Shown here: positions 1 to 11,764 of the stretch, in pieces
Layout of the letters: each line of letters opens with the position of its first letter
Position numbering within the stretch: position 1 is the stretch's first letter
Origin: Chara braunii
Lineage: Eukaryota; Streptophyta; Charophyceae; Charales; Characeae
Direction: 5' to 3'
Assembly (NCBI GenBank): GCA_003427395.1
Contig: BFEA01000220.1
Span: 1,914,949 to 1,960,891, forward strand
DNA: 45,943 nt
The notes under the pieces: model-generated
What the model saw: only the letters and a program-made list of their open reading frames with translations
Database searches by the model: none
What the model was told of the DNA's origin: nothing
Made by a program: the position numbers and the translations under genes

Positions 1-45
1 GGGAGGGAGGGAGGGAGGGAGAGAGAGAGGGAGAGAGAGAGAGAC
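1..45. repeat. (GGGA)n/(GA)n microsatellite at window edge
   Basis: GGGA units grade into GA units with no other content. The far end of the window is CT-rich in the same way, so both edges are purine/pyrimidine microsatellites where assemblies often break. Confidence 0.95.
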
Positions 46-1320
46 CCCATTCTAACGAACTACGCACCATTCCCTCTCCGCCCACAATCAAGTGTAGTAT
101 CAGGTCTCTGATAAGTCAAAAAAAAAGAAAAAGAAAAAAAAAGTTTATCCAAGACTTGCAAAGCAGCAACACCATCCCATCGCCATTGTCAACAACAGTG
201 CACGGGGGAGCCTAAAAATCACCTCGACCCCACCCAAACCCACACCCGACCAACAACCCCCCTACCAAACCAGTTTCCTTTCATTTTTTTGCAGGCGAAG
301 CCGCAATTGGTAACCTTGTTTGTTTGAAAAATATAGAATATCCAGAGGTGGTCAATTTCCTCTCCTTGGAATTCGGAGACAGAATCGTGATATTTTTTTT
401 TAAGGGCGTGTGGGGTGACTGGTCATTGTAATGTAATACTCAGTCAAGGATTGCCCGCCCAAGGAACTCTCCATACCCAATCCCTCTGGGCGTAACCCTC
501 CTCGAAATCATTACACTGGTAAACGACCCTTGGCTTAGTGAACAGTGTACTCCAGGCCAGCTAGACCGTATTTATCATACATACTCTTAGGGGCCTATTC
601 TCCTTTAGACATGAATCGTGTGACATCAATATGTCCATTTGGTATCACCAGCCCCCCCGGCGGCCCCCTTTTCGACTCTATTCCATGATGCCCAACAGGA
701 TAAGATCTTCGTTAGGGAGTGCAATCACCACACCTGTTCGTTGCCTCAGTTGAGGACTTTCAACTACACCCATAAAGGTCTTTCAACTGCCAATTTCATT
801 GTTATCTACTGCCTCCGTAAGGGTCTTTCACAACAATGAGTTCCTACCCACCCTAACCCATGCACACAGGCATATTGTATGTCCTTTCTCTAATCACGAC
901 CAGTGCGCACTAGGTCATCTTGAACTCTTATCAATTACTGGCAGGCTGCAGCGCCATCGATAACCCCCTCAACCTCAATAGGAAGTCCGCAATTCTCCAT
1001 TCTAGGTGGATGGCCCCTCATAAAGGAAGGTCCCTTAGTCCCTCCCATAGAGACACTTTTCCCGGGATAGCCCATCATCCATAGGCATTTTCTCCACGAC
1101 ATAGAGTTAAAGATGACGACGCATCAATGCCCATGTTGGCGCCCCATAGGCCCCCTACTCCTGATATCCCAACAGGTAGCAACCTGGTGTCCAAACGTTG
1201 TGTTGGTCAATACCTCCCAATGTCCATGCGCACACACACAGGTGCAAGGTATTGACTAACACAGCGCATGGATATCGCTGCCTACATGCAAGGAACACAA
1301 AGGCACGTCGACCGCATTTA
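46..1320. other. Unassigned non-coding stretch
   Basis: Only short open frames are present and none resembles a known protein. There is an A-rich patch near 118-143. I see no terminal repeats, no tRNA-like boxes and no splice-bounded exon. It could be old transposon sequence, but nothing in it shows a family. Confidence 0.5.
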
Positions 1321-1323
1321 TAG

Positions 1324-1534
1324 AGTGTGTGTGTGTGCATGTGCGTGTGTGTGTGTGTGTGTGTGTGCAATTATCGGATGGAGGGCCTGCTGTTGCATTC
1401 AGCAAGTGCTGCACATGCATCGACTGCAGCTGCTTCATCTGACGCAGTGTGTGGACCATCCGCTCCGACAAATGCAGCGGCTGCAGTGGCAGCGACATCC
1501 ATGCACACACACACACACACACATACACACACTG
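1324..1534. repeat. Paired (GT)n and (CA)n microsatellites
   Basis: A GT-rich run at about 1324-1368 is followed by a CA run at about 1504-1534. The two tracts are complementary, so they could pair across about 135 bp. The intervening sequence has scattered GCAG/CTGC words. Open frames across this segment (poly-His/Thr, poly-Val/Cys) are products of the dinucleotide repeat and not genes. Confidence 0.85.
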
Positions 1535-2084
1535 TGTTCCTTGCATGTACGAGTCACGTAGCCTTCAAGTTTGACATCTGTCTATGCCATGTCATTCGAG
1601 GTGACTGCAAAAATTGGATGCGGTGCCTCCATAGCCCACACCAGAACAAGTCATGTCCGTTCTTTAGGGGTGGCCACTTGCCATAGGTATTAACTGCTAA
1701 CAAAAAAAAAAAAAAAAAAAACACCCCTGTGCTATTCTAGAGCAATTTGTTCCAGCGGTGAATATTTTGAATTTTGTGAAGCTCGTCATATACCTCTCCC
1801 CTGCCCTGTGCATGTCATACTCTATCTTGCCCTTCACATATTTCTTTCCTGTCCTTCGCGCTTACCTGCCCTGCCCCGTACTCCAATAGAACTTCGCCTT
1901 GTATCCCTTTCTCTCCACCTTCCCCTCCACTCCTTTGCGCTACTAACAAATACATATGAATGAGCATCGTTAAGAAAACAGACGATATGAAGATCGGAAA
2001 TAAAATGAACTGAAGTATGCCGATGAAGGACGGACAAAAAAAGAAGGTCTGAAGAGAAATGCACATGAGCATACCTTCCCTTTT
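1535..2084. other. Unassigned non-coding stretch with poly(A)
   Basis: Contains an uninterrupted A run at about 1703-1721 and pyrimidine-rich sequence at about 1790-1935. No coding signal or repeat boundary was recognised up to the start of segment A. Confidence 0.5.
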
Positions 2085-3790
2085 AGTCTGCCTCTTGAAA
2101 TAACTTGTCCTGTTCATCGGTCCCGCACCTCGCAGGGCGGGACCCTCTGGCCGCGTCACGCAGGGGCTGGACTGATCCTCGTCGCGATACACATGGAGCT
2201 TCTGCAAGCTGCTCGGCCGAATGCGCCAGCCATACCTCTCGCGAGCCCTTACGACAGGATAGGGCCAACGCGAGGCACGACTTACTTCCACCTTAGGGGA
2301 GTTGTCACCTCCCTTCGGTGGGCGTATCCCCGCCGAGCTACCAATCCACAGTACGAAAGTCAATCAGTTGCAATCGCAGAGGTGGACCAACCGAGGGCGT
2401 TTCTCGTTCGTTGTAGCATAGGGGGTACGCGGGGTCTCACGCCTTTATCGGACTCGCACGCGAACCGACGCACTGGGGGGCTGAAGTCCCAAGCACGACT
2501 CGTCGTCACTTGACTAGGACATATCTCACTTACCACTCGTTACACCACAACATTCACACATGCAGAACGACATGAAATAAACAACATAACAACATTCCTA
2601 GTCCCTTTCGTAACCATCCCATAACCTTCCAATACGAAAATCGGATAGGCGACATGTGCGGGACTTAGTATATAACTGCGCGGACGCAGGGCTTTCCCAT
2701 GTCGACTAGCAATGCATGAATACGCAAGCAGTCGCAATGATGGCGTACTATGTAGTGCCCATAATCGAGCGGTCCCTCGTGCACCCGAGTACCGCTTATG
2801 ACACTTAAGTGTCAATCCCGAAGTATCGTGAGGGTCGGACCCTTCACGATATTGCACGCTGAAGGAATAGTCATTTGACCCCCGCGGCACCTTCGGCTTT
2901 TGGGCCGTGTGTCTCGGTGGGCAGGGCAAATAGGCTTTGCGCAGGGGGTGATCCCTTCCACGCGGAGTCTAGGACCTGGGATGTCCTAAACAAGGATCTC
3001 GAATCCAAGCCCATGACCAACGTCCAACTTAAGAATTTTTTTAAGAAGCAAGCAACAGTAGGGGAAGGGATCCTTCTTTCCTTTCTCAATCTAAACCCCA
3101 GTTAAAACCCATAGGCGTGGGCTCTGTAGGTCATGCAAACACTCAAACGTAGGTAAGCACATGATGAGTCTGTGAAACTCCGATGAAACAGTTTGTCACA
3201 GCCCCTCGTTTGTTGTCCTCTTCTCCCTCTCTGCCTACGGTTTACCGGACAGTTCTGTTTGACGATATATATAGTGGAGAATAAATATATGACGATCACT
3301 TCTCCTAATCACAGTGGGACTCCTCTCAACCATATATAAAGTTCGAACCACAGAACATACCTGCAATCACATCAAAGGGTCAACCAAAAATCCACACGCT
3401 ACACGGGGTGAACTTCAACCATTTTTTATACTCAGACCCCTTGTTTTAATCATGCAAACCCCAACCTTTATCCAACCTTCCAAAAGAAATACTCAGTACT
3501 TTTGTTAAATGGTCATTCAATAAAAGTCTAGGTGAAAACCTTAATAAAACAATAGAAACCATCAGGGCTAAAGCCTTTTAGGTTGGGTAACGAAATTGGA
3601 TGGAGCTGAGTCGTAAACCGATGAATCGGCAACCAACCTATTATCAGTGATAACAGAAGATGATCTTTGTAGGATCAAAGCTGAAACTAGTCAAAATCTT
3701 GAACCAGAACGATCGAAAGAACTTGTACCATAGGACACATCAATGCCCAAGCTAAATCATCAGTGTATGGGGAATAAATCTTCATAGCAC
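2085..3790 (+). repeat. Segment A of a large inverted-repeat structure
   Basis: This segment is homologous in inverted orientation to 9740-11644. Clear anchors are 2191-2480 against 11216-11514, 2600-2770 against 10905-11080, the CAACGTCCAAC region near 3020-3110 against about 10340-10440, and 3400-3790 against 9740-10060. It ends exactly where the terminus TGTCGAGGCGAATAC of segment B begins. The copies are clearly diverged and no open frame is conserved between them, so I read it as non-coding repeat sequence. It may be a separate transposon family or an arm of a larger element. Confidence 0.75.
3187..3290 (+). repeat. Dispersed ~85-bp repeat inside segment A
   Basis: The words TTTGTCACAGCCCCTCG and CTGCCTACGGTTTACCGG, followed by GACGATATATA, recur almost unchanged at 29569-29655 and partly at 30128-30180 and 30190-30250. 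The inverted partner segment A' lacks it, so it was probably inserted into A or lost from A'. In every copy it runs into a TA-rich tract. Confidence 0.75.
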
Positions 3791-5927
3791 TGTCGAGGCG
3801 AATACACTTACAAGGGTATCCATCCTGGTTTTGCAAGTGACAGAAAATAAGTCGGTTTAAAAAGTTTAAGTATTCCGCGCGAGGCGCGGTTGCGCCTGTG
3901 GCTTATGCTGGTTGGGTGGTTGACTAGAATAAAGAGTGTGTGGGCGCACGGATTTGAGGCATGCGTGATCCCTTTAATTATTGATGATTGAAGAGCCTGC
4001 GTGGTCGCCGGCCAAATTTTTTTTTTTTTTTCTGATTAAGTTAGGATTAAAAAGATTATGTCTCATTGATCGATGTGCTTGTCTGTGACCTATGCGTACG
4101 TGCGGAGGACGGCATCGACAACGAGGAGGCTTTAAAGCATTTTCGGTAGGCCTGCGCGTTGCGCGGTATTGGTTGAAATTAGGTATTAGTCGACGCTAGA
4201 CCAAGACTTGAGCCTAGCACTTGCGGTTACGGCATCAGACTTGCGCCAGAGATATTCAGGGATCGAGACCAAGCGGAGACAACGGAGGAATATTGGAATA
4301 GTGCGGGGGCCCGGTGGGCTACCTCCCTTGGGTTTGCGGTCGGCGACACTGGAATGGTGCTAGCACTTTCTTTTCCCTCGTTCGCCGTATTCCGACAATT
4401 GAAAGTTTAGATATTTTATTATTATTTGTATTGACATTATTATTTTCACGCGTCAGTCGTTTTTTGACTTGGACGTGACATCGGGTTTGAGGACCGTAAC
4501 GGCGGCCGAGGACCTGGAGCGCGCGCCTCCTTTGGTTGACCCATGGGTTTTTGCGTGTTCCGGATGCTAGCGGAATTCATCTGCCCCCCCGTCTTGGAAA
4601 TAAGGACCGAGGAGGTCAGCGTGCATGCGAGCAGAAGGGGAAAACAACCCACAAGGCAGAAAGAGACTTGGGTGGGGCGGACCCTTTGCAGGTGTATCGC
4701 CCACCAGCCGTGAATCGGCCACGGGAGTTTGAGTATGTGCATACCCGCCGAAACTCGAGAGAAGGATGAACTGTGCCCCGGACACGGGCGGCCAGAGGGC
4801 ACAGTGGCGGAAGGCGGAGACTGTAAGCAGCCGCTTGCATGAAACCCCTGCCCACTTCGGTCTTCAAGGTTCATATTTAAGTAAATGTTACTACCGCCAG
4901 GGATCTGCACGGGGGTCTGCCTCATCAAGGTATGCGCTGCAAGCTTAGCAGCAGACCCGCGCCTTCCTACTTACTGCAGCGCCGGAGCAGTCACGACACA
5001 GGGCGCACGCTTCGAGGCCATCCACTATGGGGTGGGCCGATATGGCGGGTGAGTTACTTTACACTCCGAAGAGGAGCCCTATTCCTACAACCACGGTCCT
5101 ACTGCCTATAGGGTTGGCGCTTCCTTGTGGTATTTCAGTGGGTGCACGACCTAGAAGTCGTCGGACTTGGATGTGGGGGCGGAGTAATTGGGACTATCTG
5201 GCAAGTAGGGTCAGGCTATTGTGGCAGTCGGGGGCTACGCTAGCAGCAGCAGGCTAGGCGAAGGGCCGCCCCGATATTGACTACAGCGGTCATCGGAACT
5301 CGCTTCTCCCGGGGTTAAAGTTAGTAGACCCTGCAATAGGCCACAACCCCCTGATCGTTGTAGCGTCGGGCTGGCTAGAACAGCCCAAAATGTGGACTGT
5401 GCGCCTCCGTACCTGGCGCTGACCGACATGCCGATTGGAGGTAGGTGGATACTCACTCCATGGCAGATTCTGACTTTCAGCGTCGTCGCCTCACTGTTTG
5501 CATCGATCACCCGTAGTTGTGGCTGCGTTGCAACGCAGTCTAGTGGGTGGCAAGGCACGGACGCGGAGCAAGGTGGCCAAGACACGGCGAGGCAAAGGCA
5601 GTAAATGAAGACAAGAAAAGGGGATGAATCAGGGCGCGCTTTCGTGCCGGGTTCATTCGTGGGAATGGAAGGAACGGCTAAGGCGGGGTGAAAGGAACGT
5701 AGCTCGCACGTTTCTCAATGAAATCGGGCGAGAGTAGATGTTAGATAGGGGTGTTCGGCGCGGGCGAGCATAAATATGAAGTCGGAATTTGAAGAAGTTT
5801 AGTGGGTAAAAAGTTAAAAAGGAAACGAGCTGCGAGGGATCGTCGAAGATAGCAACGAGGAGGAAAATAGCGGAAGGAAGAATGGTAGCCCTCTCAATTT
5901 TCTATGGATTTGAGCAAGGGAAGAGTC

Positions 5928-5962
5928 GAATCCGGGCTTTTCGAGGTAGGCAGCCCGGATTC
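5928..5962. repeat. 10-bp perfect stem, partner of 14960-14994
   Basis: GAATCCGGGC at 5928-5937 pairs with GCCCGGATTC at 5953-5962 around a 15-nt loop. The corresponding hairpin in the inverted copy differs by a paired C-G to G-C exchange. Confidence 0.85.
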
Positions 5963-6995
5963 TGAGGTTAGATTTGGTAGAGAGTTAGTAGAATAGAAGA
6001 TTAGTAAAGAAGAGTTTGCGCGGAGGTGTAACGATGGAGGAGTATGAAATGGCTAGTTCGCTCATCTCTTTATGCGATCGAGTAAAAGGGGGTGTTAGTC
6101 CAGTGTTTTTTAGATGGGCGATTCCGAATCTGCAGTTAGTTTTAGAGTAGAGTTAGTAGTTTTAGTCGTCTTAATGTTACGGTCTGCGTGAAGGAAAGGG
6201 GGAACAACCCTGCAAAACGGCAACGCATACTTCCACTTTTTAGCGGAAGATTCAGTTGATTGTTGCTCATCCCACTGAGCAAAGTGGCGTGGGGCCAGCT
6301 TCGAGGTTAGAGACTGCCTGTTGGCCAATGTGTTCGCACGGGAGAACGAGAACGAGGGGAGTAAGTGAGGAGACGAGTACACTTACCTTGCTAGAGTGCA
6401 TCCGTGATCACAAAAGGCGTGAATCTGCTACACGGCTTACGTCGCAGGATCCCAGACTGAGAAGGGGAAGAAGTCGAAAGAATTTGAGTTACTTACCTGG
6501 TCGGAGCGCGTCCATGTTGTGAGGGCATGCGCCTGCCACGAGATGTAAGGTGCCAAAGGATAAGAGAGGGGAGGGGTGGTCTTGTGACCCAGCAAACGGA
6601 CTGGGCAGGTGCAGCAGGCCGTGTGAGGCTGGACGAGGCTGCTTTTGAGTTGTGAACCAGCCCACCGCTTTATTGTTGGGTTTTTACAGCAGTGAGTTGT
6701 ATGACCGGCTACTAGGCTTACCATCGTACTCGCTGCATCACTGCTGAGTGCTACTGTCTCGACAGTGGAGTACGCTGCTTGAATCTGGCTGTCAGGCGGA
6801 CTGTGTTCTTTCTCAGGTTGCGCTGAGGTTGGTCCCTGCCCACAAGCACTAAGACTACTGTAACTAGGTTCCCAAGACTGCAGACTTGTCCGTTGGCCAG
6901 TGTGCGGCGCATCCCGTCGGATAGAGGGAGTGAGGGGCGAGCCTCGAGAGTTACTTACTGATGAAGTGTTGTTCTGCCGAACGAACTAGCTGTCC

Positions 6996-7063
6996 GGTGA
7001 GCAGTGAAGAGGAGGGTTGCGGGTCGAACGGGTGAGCAGTGAAGAGGAGGGTTGTGGGTCGAA
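6996..7063 (+). repeat. Two ~33-bp direct repeats
   Basis: GGTGAGCAGTGAAGAGGAGG followed by GTTGCGGGTCGAA occurs twice, 35 bp apart, with one difference (GTTGC/GTTGT). The surrounding 6370-7330 region also repeats TTACTTACCTG-like words, so this part of B looks built from small duplications. Confidence 0.8.
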
Positions 7064-8001
7064 TGCCTACCCGTTGGTTGAAGACCTGCCCACCTCACTG
7101 GTCGGGCAACCATGGAACAAGTCACTGGGCTTGGAGACCTATTTGTTAGACGGCGTGTTGTCTGACCGCCGGCGCGAGTGTGTAAGCTAGGGTGAGGAAG
7201 ACGAAATTTATCTGTTGGTCGTTGTAACACTTATGCCACTAGCCGGTGCACGCAGGGGGACCAGACGCGAGAACCGCATACTTACCTGCTCGGCGGTACG
7301 CTATTCGCCGCTAGTCCGAGTGAAGGGAGACCGAGAAGTTGCAAATGTGTCTGTGGCTAGAATACCCTGGGTCAAGAGGCTCAGCAAGGGGGTTAAGTTT
7401 CGGGGGTTATTGCTGCAATTTGGAGGGCCGTCAGAGAGTCGACAACCGGAGGTTTGGCTTCGGTTGACCAAGCTATACTATGTATTCGGCCATCATTGCG
7501 GGGCCCTCAGGCGTTGGAAGATAACAAGGCTCTCTCCAGAGAGTTGAGTTGTCCCTCTCTTGTATCTCGAGAGTCTGAAACCCCTCTCTCTGTCCTTCTT
7601 ACTCTAAGTCTAGTCCTGTTCTGAGAGGAAGGTGGCAGGCGGGGTTGCAACCCGTAGGACCGCAATAAGGCTCTGTGGGGAGTCAGCCTACCGATTGCGG
7701 GAGCTCTTGCGGAACTCAGGAGGAGTTCTGGAGGCAGGGAACTGAAAGGTAATCATTGTTTCCCCTTTATAAACCCAGTTATACCCCTGATCTGTATTCT
7801 TTGTTATACTTTGACTGAATATACTGCATGCCCCTTTTATATGGCTATGAGTTTGACTTTCATGACACAATCTAGACTAAGTAAAGGAATGTGTGCGCAA
7901 TCCTAAGTTCCAGTTTTGTTGATTGCGTAAAAACAGATTTGTGAAGAGGGGTTGCATCTGGGGGAAGTTTGGGAGGAAGGCAATATTGCTTTAAAGTTTG
8001 A

Positions 8002-8890
8002 CTGGGTCATTAAGGCTGGAAAGTCCCTATAAGTTTGGGGAGACCCAGTGCTGTGTTTATTTTGGATTGCTTGGAGCATCAGCCCATTCCATAAGTTTGG
8101 GTGGTCTGATTGCTCTGGAGGCTCGGAAGTCCCCATAAGTTTGGGAAGACCAAATGTTGTACAATTGCATGGAGAGTCAGACCATTCTATAAGTTTAGGT
8201 GGTCAGGTTGCTCTGACTTTCGAGGGTTTAACTGTGATTGATTTTTCAAAAGCCAAGCATATTCTGTAAGTTCAGGTAGCTTGGTTGCCTTGTTTACTTT
8301 GGGTTTTTTTCCTGTTTATTTGGTTATGAACGACGAGGTCAAGGTCATTATATAAGTTTTAGGTGGCTCAGCCTCTTCTTGCTCTTATTCTGAGGGAGTA
8401 ACTTTGGCAAAGGACAAGGTCATTCCATAAGTTTGGGTGACCTTAACCCCATGCCGCGCACAGATTGGATCAGAGAGGAATAAATCAGGCAGAGAGTCAG
8501 ACTATTCTATAAGTTTAGGTAGTCTGGCACCCAAAGGTTATAAATTGACTATACTTTATTACTATCTTATTTAAGAACAGGCTAGTCAGACAGGGTCTCA
8601 TAAGTTTGGGTGGCCTGGCTATAGCTTATCATAATTGAAGTGAGTTCTAATTAAAAATAAACTGAGGGTAAGCTGAACCTTGATCTAAGTTGATCGGTCC
8701 GGTCATATGCTACCTTATAAAACTAAGGACAGATAATTATATAAATCTTGGATATTTAAACAGTTCAGGGCGACTAAGGCGATCTAGTCATATGCCCAAA
8801 GAAGAGAGAAGTAGTTATGTTTTTTGTTTGCGTATATCTTGGCTAACTTAGGCATGTCCCATAAGTTTGGGTGGCATGACTTTATGCCTT
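8002..8890. repeat. Array of ~10 hairpins with a conserved loop and variable stems
   Basis: About ten copies of a motif close to CCATAAGTTTGGGTGG lie 40-250 bp apart. Flanking stems differ yet pair: CTGGGTC/GACCCAG (8002-8008, 8042-8048), GAGCATCAG/CTGATTGCTC (8074-8082, 8106-8115), GACCA/TGGTC (8080s, 8200-8204 for the copy at 8180), CCAAGC/GCTTGG (8253-8258, 8279-8284), AAGGTCA/TGACCTT (8416-8422, 8438-8444) and CAGACTA/TAGTCTG (8498-8504, 8520-8526). Copies near 8132, 8345, 8600 and 8860 pair poorly. No open frame spans the array. The spacing and variable stems exclude a simple tandem satellite. Function is unknown. Confidence 0.8.
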
Positions 8891-9179
8891 ATGTAAGCTA
8901 CCTATAAAGGGGCAAATCATTGAAAGACTACGAACTATTGTTTGATAAGGTTGACTTTGGGTTGGTGAGAGTACTTACCATTGTGGTTTGGCCTGCATGT
9001 GGCTGAGTGAGGTCTCTACTTAGTCTGAGTTTCAGTTTGACAGGTAGTTGCTTTAGTTGCTCGCCACATGCTAGAGCGATAGGAGTTATTTCAATTTCTG
9101 CATTTTCTGAGTTAACTTTATTTTTACTTAGGTCAATTTCTGCATTTGTTAAGATAATTTGTTATACTTGGCTTTGTAT

Positions 9180-9475
9180 AAATTTTGGTAAGCTACTTTC
9201 TCTACGGGAAGCGCTACCGAAATTTCTGCAAATCCAATGAGTTAGTCAATTTTTTGACTTTCAAAGTTCGACTTGTCTAAATTTTATATGGCTTAGTAAA
9301 AATCTGGGAAGTCCCCTTTCTAAAGGGAGTGCTGCCAAAATTTTTGATAATTCAGGGAGTTAGACAAAATTTGAGTTTGAAAAGTTTAAGATTATTTATG
9401 TTTCTATATTCGGGCTGATATAAATATTGGAAAGACACTTTTCCTATGGAAAGCGCTGCCGATTTTTTTTATTTT
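9180..9475. repeat. Second hairpin array, ~120-bp period
   Basis: Three units contain AAATTTTGG, about 25 nt, then GCYRCCGAAATTT. In the first, AAATTTTGGTA (9180-9190) pairs with TACCGAAATTT (9215-9225), with one wobble. Each has a smaller inner stem-loop, for example CCCTTT/AAAGGG near 9314-9327 and CTTTTCC/GGAAAG near 9438-9452. The inverted copy at about 11765-12420 has at least five units. Confidence 0.75.
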
Positions 9476-9739
9476 TTTTTTTTAACTCGCCCTGGGTGGT
9501 GCTAGGGGTGCTGATATGGGCAGACACCGCTAGCATCCCCAGGCAAGCTCCATCTATTGGTGGGGAGCATCACCTGCCGAAATTTTCTTAGTTTAAAGGA
9601 GTTAGATTATATTTTTGACATGTGGCAATCCTAAAAAATTCACTCTGTATAGAGGAGACTCTGTCATTAGTCTACCTTTGTTTTGGGTACTGGCTAGACG
9701 CAGGTTTAGACTTAGTTGCTGGAGAATTTAAGTGAGAAT

Positions 9740-11644
9740 GTGCTATGGAGATTCATTCCCCATACACTGATGATCTAGCTTGGGGATTGACCTGTCTCAT
9801 GATACAGGCCTTCTTTGGACTTTCGATTCAGGACTTGGACTAGATTCAACTCGATTTTACGAGGATCATCCTCTGTTATCATTGATAACAGATCGGTTGT
9901 CGATTCGTCAGTTTACGATTCAACTCCAATTCACTCTTGCCACTCAACCTAAAGGCTTTAGCCTTGTGGTTTGATCTGTTTCATTGTGTTTTTACCCGGA
10001 CTTTATTGAATGGTCATTTAACAAAGGTACTGAGTATTTCATTGCTGGAAGGGCGCGCTAAGGTTGAGGTTTGTGTGGCTAAAGCAAGGGGCGTGGGTGC
10101 AGAGAATGGTTGAAGTTGACCCCGTGTAGCGTGTGGACTCTTGTTGGATCTTTTATGTGATTTCAGATGTGTTTTGGCAATTCGGACTTTGGATTTGACT
10201 GCTTGAACTCACATACATGTATATATGGCTGAGAGGAATCTCACTGTGACTGTGAGAAGTGATCGTCCTATATTAATAACCCTTTACATATATATGTAAA
10301 TATATATGTCTTAAGTGTTTCGTGCGGCCTACAATAACCGCGCGTAAGGGTTAAACGGATTACGTTTTCAAGGGAAATGAGACTTCCCCTTTTAGCCTTT
10401 GCTCTTTATAATTTCTATGGTTGGACGTTGTAGTTCGTGACAACCGTCAAAGTCAAACGCTTTGATTTATCCCCAGGCCCTAGGTGAAGGAGTTGGTCTC
10501 AAGGGCAATAAGAGACGATTGTCACGACATGTATGAACCTGTGTACCACCCACTCTCCGCATGGTGCAAAAGAGGGTGTGGCTTTCAACCGCACTTGGCT
10601 GTTGTCCAGCGTCGGGAAATCATTCCCTCAAGGCGAGTGTCAGCCGANNNNNNNNNNNNNNNNNNNNNNNNNNNNNNNNNNNNNNNNNNNNNNNNNNNNN
10701 NNNNNNNNNNNNNNNNNNNNNNNNNNNNNNNNNNNNNNNNNNNNNNNNNNNNNNNNNNNNNNNNNNNNNNNNNNNNNNNNNNNNNNNNNNNNNNNNNNNN
10801 NNNNNNNNNNNNNNNNNNNNNNNNNNNTCATTCCCTCAAGGCGAGTGTCAGCCGAGACTTGAGTGTCGAACGCGACCCTCGAGATTAACGAGGATCGCAT
10901 GAGTATGGGTACTACATAGTACGCCATCATTGAGACCGCTTGCGTACGCTTGCATTGCGAGTCGATATGAGTTAGCCCTGCGCCCGCACGGTTTTATACT
11001 AAATCTCGTGCGCGACGCCTATCCGATTTTCGCATCGGAAAGTTATGGGATGGCTACTAAGGGACTAGGAGTGTTGTCGCATCGTCTGTTCAGTATTGTT
11101 CTGTGTATGTATATGTACGTGTGCGTATATATGTGAGTTTTACTTTTATGTTCTTTAGAGTGGTGTGCGCGTGGTGTGTGGGATGCGTCCTACTCGACCG
11201 ACGACAAGTCGCGCTTGGGACTTCAGCCCCCCAAAGATGTCGGTTCGCGTGCGGGTCCGATAGAGGCGTACTACTGCGCGTACCCCCTATGTTACAGCGA
11301 ACGAAAAACGCTCTCGGCTGGTCCACCTCTCCGATTGCACCTGATTAACTTTCGTACTGTGGACTGGTAGCTTGACGGGGATACGACCACCGAAGGGAGG
11401 TGACAACTCCCGTAAGGTGGAGGTAAGTTGTGCCTCGCGAAGACCCTATCCTGTCGTAGGGGCTCGCGAGAGGTATGGCTGGCGCACTCGGCCGGAGCGG
11501 CTTGCGGAAGCTCCATATGTATTTACGACGAAGAAACAGACCAACTCCTGCGTGACGCGGTCGGTAGGGTCCTGCGCTGCCCTGTGTAGTGCCGGACCGA
11601 TGCGCTCGACAACACATCCTTTACTCAATATTGTCTTCTAAGTA
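9740..11644 (-). repeat. Segment A', inverted copy of A
   Basis: Homologous to 2085-3790 in inverse orientation. The match begins at GTGCTATGGAG (9740), the exact complement of the end of A, and fades at about 11640. It contains the assembly gap. It sits between B and B', forming the unpaired centre of the B-A'-B' palindrome. Confidence 0.75.
10648..10827. other. Assembly gap (180 N) with identical flanks
   Basis: The 28 bases ending at 10647 (TCATTCCCTCAAGG, then CGAGTGTCAGCCGA) are repeated exactly at 10828-10855 right after the Ns. Either the two contig ends overlap and the gap has no real content, or the gap hides a tandem repeat. Reading frames drawn across it are meaningless. Confidence 0.95.
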
Positions 11645-11764
11645 AAACCAAGTTTACCCTTAAGCCAATGCCCTAAGAAAAGACATATTTTTAACATAAT
11701 CTCCCCCTTACAGGGTGAATTGTCAGTTTCGCCACCGGTCAAAAATTGAATCTAACTCCTCTAA

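Larger units (their letters stand above)
3791..9739 (+). repeat. Segment B of the inverted-repeat structure
   Basis: About 5.9 kb, homologous in inverted orientation to 11645-16627. It starts with TGTCGAGGCGAATAC, followed by the near-palindrome ATACACTTACAAGGGTAT at 3802-3819. The order inside is a GC-richer part (about 3860-7700) with many short frames but no recognisable protein, then the first hairpin array (8002-8890), then the second hairpin array (9180-9475). The longest frame in the GC-rich part (minus strand, 4446-4928) is not preserved in the partner copy. Length, missing coding capacity and matched ends suggest a long non-autonomous transposon arm. Confidence 0.75.

Noticed and set aside
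4446-4928. 160-codon minus-strand frame in segment B
   Set aside because: It is not preserved in the inverted partner B' and has several competing frames over it, as expected for GC-rich non-coding DNA.
8002-8890. CRISPR-like array
   Set aside because: The conserved unit is short and imperfect, spacing varies from about 40 to 250 bp, and the flanks are self-complementary stems. The context is eukaryotic and no cas gene is present.
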